A DNA stretch of 64,000 nucleotides, from contig JAVGVS010000727.1 of assembly GCA_032718565.1 (NCBI GenBank), positions 1-64,000 on the forward strand. The letters run 5' to 3'. The DNA comes from Distichodus sexfasciatus (lineage: Eukaryota; Chordata; Actinopteri; Characiformes; Distichodontidae). Shown one piece after another: positions 50,501 to 61,400 of this stretch. Every line of letters begins with the position of its first letter. Positions within the stretch are counted from its first letter, which is position 1. A program made the translations under genes and the position numbers. The notes under the pieces were generated by a model. It was not told the origin of the DNA. It saw nothing but the letters and a program-made list of their open reading frames with translations, and ran no database searches.

Positions 50501-52987
50501 ACAAGAGACTTGTTGTAAAAGCTGTAAATATACATGTAAATACTGGCATTAAAAACATACCAGATGAACTTCAACCACAGCATCCCTGACGTCTTCATAT
50601 TTTGCTTCTGAGTCTGACAGTCTTGTATTTCTTGAGGATCAGCAGAAGTAATGGAGTCGTCTCGATGTAAAGCACTGGGGACTTTATTGTGTCTTCACCT
50701 TCACATGCAGAGACACATAACGTATCGTGTATTTTTATTCTTGTATGTATTTGTGCTGGTGTTCTACTATCATTAGTGCTTGTGTGTGTGTGTCGTGCAG
50801 CTCGTAGCTACGCTGGTATTTATTTGATTAACTCGTCTGATGGGAGTGACAGCTGCTAGCGTCTCCACGAATGCATGGCTCTCAGCGCGGGTCCGCCTTT
50901 GTACGTGTGTGTGTGTGTGGAGTCTGGGGGGGGTGGGATGTTGGGGCGATGGGTGAAAAGAGACAAATTGGTCCCAAAAGGCAGGCTATTCACCTGTCCC
51001 CCACTCGCTTCCCCCCACTCCATTCAGGTGCTCGCCAAGGACTCTCCAGTGCTTCACTGCCTTATTCCCACCCCCCACTCCACCTCCCGAATCCCTCCCC
51101 GCCTCGGGCCATTCCTCGTACCCCTTCATTCAGCCCCGGCCCCCGAAGCGCTCTGCTTGCCATTCGGCCCCGTCTCAATCCGCCTCTAAGCGCTCCTTTG
51201 TGAGGAGAACGACTCACTTTGCTCCGGGTTCCTTTTTTAACCCCCTTCCTCCTCCTCCTCCCTCCATTCCTCCCGTCTTTCTTTTTAAACCCCCTCCTCT
51301 TCTTTAACCCCCCCACCAACCCCAACTCCTTATCCCTCCCCACTCTTTCTCGGGCTTTGTGTGTTTACTCAATGACACGAACTGCAGCCTTTAATTCCTG
51401 ACGATTAGTTCATCCCCGTCATCCCTCTCTCCCTCTCTCCCTCCTTCCCAGTGTGTTTTGGGGAGGAGAGCTGTGTTTGCATACTTGTTATCCCTTTAGT
51501 TTAACAAACCCTCACTCACGGATTCCAGAATGCTCCACCGAGCTAGGCTTTCCCCCCGACTCCAAACCTCCACACTGATGAAGCAGGACCGGCGTTGGGG
51601 AGGAGTTTACTGAAATTTGCGCTGCTACCAGAGCTGGGGTTACACTGTGCCATTTTTGGCCCATTTTCAGCTGATTTTTCACTCTTTTCACTATTTTCTG
51701 GATCGGCCCGAGTTTCAGTTTAATGCATGGTGTAGTGTACACGGGGTAACGAGCACCGATTAAGCCTCCCCGACCAGCTCCCAATCGGCCATCGCGTGGT
51801 GGGATGAAAATCAAATCTGTTTGAAATCCTGGTGGCCCCTCGTGAGGGTATCACCACGAGCCGACTCAGCTCAACCTCACTGGGTTTTCCCTCATTGCAC
51901 CTGTGCCAATACAGAACTGGAAGTGAAATGCAAGCAGAGTGCAAACGTGGTGGAGCTTTGGCTTTTTAACGCATGAGATTTAGTCGTACAGTTTGAGCTG
52001 GAGGTTTACAAGATGACTGAAAAATTGCAGCGTCTATGCCCAGCCTTACTTTACAACATTTAGCAGATGCAACTAGCAACTTCTGTCTCCTGATCTCACG
52101 GACAGTCTCCCTGCAGCAACTCAAGGGTCTTGCTCAGGGGCCCAGTGATGGTAGTGCAGGAGGTAAGATTCGAACTCACAACCTCCTGGTCTAGAAGTGA
52201 GCATCCCACAGCAGCCCCAGCTACCTACTAGCTAACTACGTCTTCCAGCAGCTTATTAGTAGCAACATGTTCTTTTAAACACTGCAGCTGTCCCAGTCAC
52301 TTGGAACAAGAAGATACTATTATTTTTCTCTCTTTACAGAGATGGTTATTTGTAACTAGCAGGTGTTTGTGATTGGTGTAGAACTGACAGAAGTGGCATC
52401 TGATTGGCTACCGTGCCTCATTGCATCACAATGTGCTCTTGGCAGCTGCCAGATGGAGTTGTAGGAGTCTGCAGCTGTGAAACAGCTTGAATGCAGTCAG
52501 CTACTTTTCTCTGTAGTTTGTGGAGGTGTAAATGATCTTGATTCGATTCAATTATGATTATCATGTCAGTGATTTGATTTGATATAATATCACACTGCAT
52601 TCCATCAATCTTTTTACTCCACATTGTCCGCAGACTGAGCAAGGATTAGAGAACGAGCAGCCGTAGTTACTACCGGGATGTTCTTTTTAACTAGAATTTT
52701 TATGCTGCAGCCAGAAAATCACCAAGAAATGTCATCATGATATAATCCATTATGGTCTGCGATATATCGATTATGTGATTAATTTCAACACCCCTGGTAG
52801 CTTGTAATGTAGTAACTACTATATTAACACCGTTAGTCAGATTCATCAACACTGAACAACGGCAAAAACTGTCTCAGTAGAAATTTCAATAGGCTTTTCG
52901 GCTTGTCTGTAGCATGGAGCCCCAAAGTGGTTTGAGTTAACGAAGCCGGGTCTCTTTATGTGTGTAACTCAGTGGGTACAAAAGGCT

Positions 52988-53025
<38 letters not shown>

Positions 53026-54847
53026 CGCTAGCGCGAGCAGGGACACTGGAGGCTTGTGTTGGTGTGACGAGAACTGAACAATCAAACAGCAGTTAGAGAA
53101 TGAAACACTCACCGCACAGGCACCAAAAACACCGCTGCAGACCTGAACTAGTCCTGCAGAAAGAACGAGGGAGGAGAGCGGGAAAGAGGGAAGATGAAAG
53201 AGAGCGGGAGAGAGCAAAAGAGAGAGCGAGGAGTGAGAGAAAGAAGAGGGTTAGGGAGGGGGACAGGAGGGAAAGAGCTGGATTTAACAGAGACAGAAAG
53301 AGAAGAGGAGAGAGAGAGAGAGAGAGAGTCTAAGAAAGGAGGAGAGATAGAAAAAGACATGGGAGAGAAAGAGAGAAAGGACAGAATGAGAGGAAAATAG
53401 GGGAGCAAAGAGGAAGAGGACGGGTTAGAGAGATGGATCTGAGTAAGAAAGACAGAAATAGAGGAGGAGAGAAGAGGACAGAGATAGAGGAGAGAGAAAG
53501 ATAGAGGGACAGGAAGAGAGAGAGAGAGAAAGAGAGAAGGAGGAGTGAGAGAGAGAGAGAGAGAGAGGGGGTTGAGTGAGTAGAGGAGTATGTTTAGAGT
53601 GATGTGGTTGTTGGAAAAAGTTTCTGATCAGGGTCAGTGTGTCCTGCAGAGAGACAGATGGAGGGACAGAGTGATAGAGAGATGCAGAGAGTTACCATGG
53701 TAATTGAGTGGAGTGGTCAGTGGGGGATGACGGCGTGTGTCCAGCGGTGAGCAGGTAGCACTCGACTGGGCTTTTGTTGTGACTGCATAATGTCTGCTGG
53801 TGGAATTTAAAGGCTCCTCTGCTCTCCGGGGGCCTCGGCGCTCAGGACCCGACGGGGGCCTCATTCACACACACACTCCGGCCCCAGAGAGAACACCAGT
53901 GTGTGTGTGCGTGTGTGTGTGTGTGTGCGTGTGTGTGTGTGTGTGTGTGTGCGTGTGCGTGTGCGTGTGTGTGTGTGTGTGCTGGAGCTGACACATGGCT
54001 CTTTTTAAGCAGAGACACAAAAGCTGCAGCTTGTTCTCCAGTCACACTCACTACTGATATCAAACATGAGGGTTAGAGATGGAGAGAGAGAGAGAAATGA
54101 ATGAGAGAGAGGGTAGAAAAAGACAGAGCTGGGGAGCAAGGTGGGGAGAAAAAGAGACAGAGGAAAGAGAAAGAAGGAAGAGAGAGGAGAGAGAAGGGGG
54201 AGAGACGGGCAGCTAAATGCTGAAGATGTAAATGAGAAAGAGGGGAGAGAGATGGAGAGAAAGCAGGAAAGAGAGGTGAGGAGAGAGAGAGAGAGAGGGA
54301 GAACAGGATGCCGTAAATGTGAATAAGTAAAAGAAGAGAAAAAGAGAGCAGGGAAAAGAGGTGGGAGAACAAGTGGGGGGACAGGGAAAGAAAAGAGGGA
54401 GAAAGGGGCAAGACAGGAAAGAAGAGATAGAAAAGGGGAAGAGGAGAAAGAAAGAGGGGATATGAGAGAGAGAGAGATGGATGGATGGATGGGGAAATCA
54501 TCAAGACTAGAGGATTGGTTCAGCAGGAAGAGAGCTTTGCTGCTGATGGTTATTTGCTGCTTAACGTTGGTTTAACGTTGGTGAGGAGTAAACACAGATC
54601 TGCTGAAGGCCGAGTCTGTCTCAACGCTGACACCAGCTTTTATTTTGCGGGTTAGACGGGAGAGGAGAGGACGAGAGGGAGATGGAGGGAGTTGCCGTGG
54701 TTTTTCTCCTCCTCTCCAGCACTCTGTCATTCTGCATCAGCATCAGCACAGCAACAATCATCATTCACTCCAACCATCCCTCATGCTAATTGCAGACACA
54801 GCTGGAGCCCAGCGGGACACATGCTGCAGATACTCCGCCTGCAACTA

Positions 54848-54880
<33 letters not shown>

Positions 54881-56099
54881 CACACTCACACACACACACT
54901 CACACACACACACTCACACACACTCACACACACTCACACACACTCACACACACACATACGCACACACACACACACGCACGCACACACACACTCACACACA
55001 CACGCACTGCTTAACTACTTAAAATCAATGACTAAAATGATTGTTCTGCTAATCGATTAGTGGTTTAGCTCATCATGTTGCCCGTCATTACAGTGAGGTT
55101 GTTTCTGCTTCATCTCTAATCAACGCAATGTAAATGAGCAGTGTTATTAGGACTGTGCAAAACAATCAAATCTAATCAAATCACGATTCTTTCTCTGTTG
55201 ACTCCAAACTGATTCATTTTTTATAACTAACGGAATGGCTCTAGTTTACTTTTTCGAGCTCAACGATCCTATAGATGGTGCAATGTGGGAATCTGCCGAG
55301 ATAGACCTCATTCACGTGAGCATGAAGGCAGTGCAGTCAGTATCAGTACATATGCAGTGCGTTTAGTAAACTACATTTGATTCAGTGTGATTTTGGCTGT
55401 TGATCTGTCACAGTCAAGTGGGGAAACTAACTCAAAACAACAATCTGGAAACACATTCATCTATGTATTAAACTGTGAATCGCTTCAGAATCATGAATCG
55501 CTTCTGAATTGTGAAATGGTTTTGAATCGAATCGTTTTCCGAGATTTTCTGAATCGTACAGCTCTACGTTTTAAACAGGAGTGATATGATTATGACATGA
55601 CTGATGTGAAACGATGAGACAGTTGATCATATGATGTTTGAATTCATGTAAAATTAGATGAAAGTAAATGATGCACGAGGGCAGTAGGTAGTGTAATAGT
55701 TAGAGTGTTCGCCCCGTGATTGGAGGGTTGCCAGTTCAAGTTCCAGACTGATGAAGGTACCACTGAGGTACTCATGATCAAGGTACCGACACTAACCACT
55801 GCTGCACGTCAGCTGCCCACTGCTCCTTCATGGACATGTCATATGCAGAGCTCACATGTGGTTGTGGTGCAGTGTGTGTTGTGTTCACAGTTACAAATAA
55901 TAACTTTAATATCACCACAGCTACACCTCAGCCTAACTTCAAGCTCCGTCTCCAAAAGCCCGTTTTTACCTCCTTTTATCACTTCCTGCTTCTTACATAA
56001 AACTTTTTAAACACGTTGTAATCTTTTCTCAATATCAGGTCATCAAAATCTCCTTAAAAAGACATCATTTCCAAAATTGTCTACAAACACAGATGCAAT

Positions 56100-56132
<33 letters not shown>

Positions 56133-58362
56133 ACTTGTTCTCGCTCATGCTCACTCACTCACACACACACTTCATTCACACATGCACACACACACTAATT
56201 CATTCTCCCTGTGCATTTACCCTCAGCGAGGGCAGAAAGAGGCAGAGTCACAGGTTGCGTGTAATCCTTCATGCTGCCCCCCACCCCCTGCTGAGACCCC
56301 ACCCCTTCACCTCAACCCCACCCCCTCACCTCGCTCTCCTGCATTCCTCCCTTTGTGAGCGAGAGAACACAAAGACCCGAACCCGAACCCCGAAAGCGGC
56401 GAGCCGTTCGGCCTCAGGTGTGTGTGGAATGGCTGCTTAAAGCTGTATGTGTGTGTGAGTGTGTGTGTGTGTGAGGGTTGGAGGGAGGGGGTTGCCGGGT
56501 GTGGAGGGGCGTGTAGCCTTACACTGAATTCTGTTTGCTGCCCCCCGCTAAGCGCCGTGGCTTCCTGCAACATGTCCAGGATGAGAGTGTGAACACCGGG
56601 TGTTGTAGTTTGTGTGTGTGTGTGTGTGTGTGGTGTGGTGTGGTGTGGTAGGGGGCAGGAGGTCGCCCAGCCTTTCAACACTCCCTCCTGGAAGTGTGTG
56701 GAGCCTGCAGATGTTCATGTGTGTGTGTGTGTGTGTAGATCTTTATGTATTCACAAGGGCCTTATTGTCCTCTAAAACCTGAGAAAATATGACATGTAAT
56801 GTAAAAATCTCATAAAGGGAAATATGTTGAAATGTGTTTAAAGTGTTAGGGTTTGATGTGAGAGAATAAAAGAGAAGATGAAGCTACTTTTAAAGTCCGA
56901 GCTGCTGGTGATTAACAGTGTGTAAGCTCCACTACAAGCCGCTGTTGTAATATAGTAGTTACTACACTACAAGCTACAGAGTAAAGTAGTAACTGTAAGT
57001 TCTGTCTGGTTGGTTTTTCAGAGTCATACATTTTGATAAATATAGACACGGGTTCTTGCTTCCATCTTTGCCAAAATGGACTCTATCCTTCGACTCCTTC
57101 GGGGAGCTGCTGAGAGCGCACTGTGATGCAATGACACACAATAACCAATCAGACTCCACTTCTGCCAATTTACCACCAATCACAAACAGCTGCTAGTTGA
57201 GAATACACATCTTTGTAAAGTGAGAACAATAATAGTATTTACTGTAATGTTGTAGCATTTTGTCATATCATTATTTGATCAAATAAAATAGCTATAATAC
57301 AGGTTACGTCAGTGTACACTTATCCTCACTGCTGTCCCCTGTCCAAAGCTCTGCAGTGTGACATTTGTCCCCAGATGAAGTCCAGGTCAGAAACACTCAC
57401 ACAGAGGCTGATAAATCCCTCTCGATCATCAGATGGAACTCGTTAGATGGTCACAAATTTCCCTCTTCCCCGTAGCTGTGGTTACTCATTCCGCATGCAG
57501 AATCCGCTCCGGGTGTTGTGTGTGTGCCGCTTGATGCCAGATTCACACCGCTCTGAGTCCTGAACCTGGCATCAAGCCCGAGAGAGAGAGAGACTTCTGT
57601 TCCTCACTTCAGAGTGCTACAACCAGCACTGTTCATTTCACAAGCCTGACCAGACTGGCCATGTCCACTACACACACTCACACACACTTGTATTACTAAC
57701 TCTGTGCTACTACTACCATTGACTCCCAATATGACTAGATGTAAATATCACTACAGCTACACCCTCACCTCAGTGGCCAAAAGCTAATCTTTTACCTCTT
57801 TTCATTTCTCACATATTAGTGATTATATGTCATTGTGAACAGAGCAGAGCACACAGTGCACCACAACCACGTGACCTTTACACTAATCATTACACTACCA
57901 ACTGCCACTAGTAATTACCATAAAACCTATATTATATATATATTTTTTTTTACTTCATGGGGTCCTCACAAACCACTACTGTCCCCACAAACCATAAAAG
58001 GACAGATCACAGTTTTTCATATCTTTTAGGTGACAGCTAGACCCTCACAAAACCCCAAATGCAAATGCAAAAGTGCACACCCATTGCATCACAGTACGCT
58101 CTTGGCAGCTGCCAGGTGGAGTTGGAGGATGGAGTCCACCTTGGCCAATGTTGAAGCAAGAATCTGTGTGTGTATTTATCAGAATGTCTGACTCCTCAGT
58201 GTTACTGGATGAAGCAGCTTGGATGTAGTTACTACTTTACTCTGTAGCTTGTAGTGTAGTAACTACTATATTACAACAGCAGCTTGTAGTGGAGCTTACA
58301 CACTGTTAATCACCAGCAGCTTGGAGCTGGAGATGATGCTGTTTAAAAGTAGCTTCAGTAAC

Positions 58363-58419
<57 letters not shown>

Positions 58420-61400
58420 CTTTAAGTGAAGTCCAGGACTGAGAAAGTAACGTCAGGCCGGACCGAGGGGAAGGGGAAGGGTAGAGTGTATGAAAAGGAG
58501 AGCAAGAGGCCTCATAGGAGGAGCTGTAGTGTGTGTGTGTGTGTGTGTGTGTGGGTGTGTGTGTGTGTGTGTGTGTGAAGTTGTTTGAGGCCTGGCCTCT
58601 CTGCAGGAGTCCATCACGGACCGGCTGCCTGATCTTTCACAGGCACACAGCACCAGATCTGCACTAAAGCCCTGACTCACACACACACACACACATACAC
58701 ACACACACACACATACACACTGCAGACCCTCACCGCCTCACAAATGTAGCACTAAAACTCTTTCAGCCCCTTTATTTCCCTCAACACTGCTCCGGGTCAC
58801 AGGCAGTCATCTCCACCTGAAACTTTCATCACCACCACCACCATCGCCGTCACACACACACCACACACACACACTAAACACACTATACACTACACACACA
58901 CTACACACACTACACATTCACATACTACACACACTACACTACACACACTATACACCACACACACACTAAACACACTATACACTGCACATACTATACACTA
59001 CACACACATACTACAAACACTACACATTCACATACTACACACAGTACACTACACACACTACATACACATACTACACACACTATACACCACACACACTACA
59101 CACACACACTAAACACACTATACACTACACATACTATACACTACACTACACACTCACATACTACACATACTACACACTACACACACACCAGACACACTAT
59201 ACACTACACACACAGACTACACACACACTACACACTCACATACTACACACACTATACACCACACACACACACTACACATTCACATACTACACACACTACA
59301 CTACACACACATACTACACACACTATACACCACACACACACTAAACACACTATACACTGCACGTACTATACACTACACACACATACTACACACACTACAC
59401 ATTCACATACTACACACAGTACACTACACACACTACATACACATACTACACACACTATACACCACACGCACTACACACACACACTAAACACACTATACAC
59501 TACACATACTATACACTACACACACATACTACACACACTACACATTCACATGCTACACACACTACACTACACACACATACTACACACACTATACACCACA
59601 CACACTACACACACACACTATACACTACACATACTATACACACTACGCTACACACTCACATACTACACATAGTACACACACACCAGACACACTATACACT
59701 ACACACACTACACACACATACTACACAGACTACACACACACATTACACACTCACATACTACACACACTATACACAACACACACACATTACACAGACATAC
59801 TACACACACTATACACAACACACACACTACACACACACACCAGACACACTATACACTACACACACTACACACACAGCTAGTTTAACAGCAGCTGAACTAG
59901 AATCATCAGAAACTTCTACAACTTTATCATTTCTCCTTCTAACTCTTTTCACCCTTTTATCTCTCTCTAGCGTTGGGTTTAGGTGTTAGAGTTAGTGTTT
60001 GTTGCAGAGACACTGCTCACAGCTTAAATGTTCAGCACCTCAGTTAGAAGTTGGAATTTACATCTGCATCTGTCTTTTTCAACTCTTCTTTTCATCTTGT
60101 GCTATTATTTTTCTTGTCCTTATCCAGTTCCTGGAATGAGCATCTCCTAGTGGTGACTCAGGGCTGGTACATTTTTCTTTTCTCCTTATTTATGCTTCCT
60201 TTTTCCTTCTAATTAACATGCACTCAGCAGCTCATACTGTAACAGCTAGATCAACTATAATCAGCAGAAACATGTAGAATCACCATTTCTCCTTTTTCTT
60301 TTTTACATCCTTTTACCCCAAGCAGCATTCACACGGTATCTTGAGGAATGGCCCGTCTAATTAAGAGTAATGAAGTGCTACATGGAGGAGGAAATGTCTC
60401 CCAAACTGGCAGCTGGGCTTCTCCGTGTTGGTGCTGTCTATTCCCATAATGCTCAGCTCGTATCAATCATAACCAATCAGTTAGACTCTGGCCGTGATCC
60501 TCCCCCTGGTCCCAAATCGAAACCCCCCTCAAACGCTGCTGAGGAGTTACAGATGAGTTTAACAACTTCCACTGATATGAGAGAGACTGTGGTAGAGATG
60601 TCCACTGGGGCAGATTCCTCTTCATCCTGCAGTATGACATGAGGAGGGGACAAGGAGGCAGATTATCAGAGGATAACAGGGTTGTGTTTTCCAAAAGCAT
60701 AGTTGCTAACATATTGCTAACAATGTTGACAATGCTATGTTAGTTGCTATGTACACTATGTTAGTTGCTAACTTAGTTTTTGGGAAACACACCCCAGACT
60801 ATTTTGGGTCAATTAAGGCAGACATTTGGGTATTGACAAAAGTATTGGGACGCATGACCATTACACCAACAAGAACTGTAATGACTTTGCATTCAAATAC
60901 ATAGACTTAAATATGGACTTGGTTCCTTCTTTGCATCTACAACAGCTTCCACACTTCCTGGAACACTTTCCGCAAGATTGTGGACTCTTTCTGTGGGAAT
61001 TTGTACCATTAATTCTGTAGAGCATTTATGAGGTCAGCTTGCAATCTCCATTCCAGTTCATCCCAAAGGTGATGGGCTCTGGGCTCTGTGTGGTCAGGGC
61101 TCTGTGTGGGCTCTGTGTGGGCCAGTCATTCCAAACTTGGAACCATGGAAGAGCTAGCAGTGGGTAGTAAGTGCTAAGTTCTAAGTGTAGGAGGATGAGG
61201 GTGTCATCAGTAAGTTTGGACAGGAGTAATGTAGGATGGGCGGTGATCTAAGAGAGGACGTGCTCCCTGAAAAGAAGAGTCTTTAGGAGGCTCTTGAAGG
61301 TGCACATGTTCTGGTGACCCTTGCAGCTTGTTCCACAAACCATGAAGGAGAACAGTCAAGTACTTCCACAGCAAACTCTTCGGCCATGTCTTTAACCATG

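Noticed and set aside
53148..54504. Arg/Glu-rich and Ser/Leu/Pro-rich frames
   Set aside because: Artefacts of the purine tracts.
54692..55060. His/Thr repeat frames
   Set aside because: Artefact of the CA repeat; the same applies to other HTHTHT or CVCVCV frames in the window.
60370..60642. 90-codon + strand frame
   Set aside because: No recognisable motif, no splice or promoter support; open on both strands.
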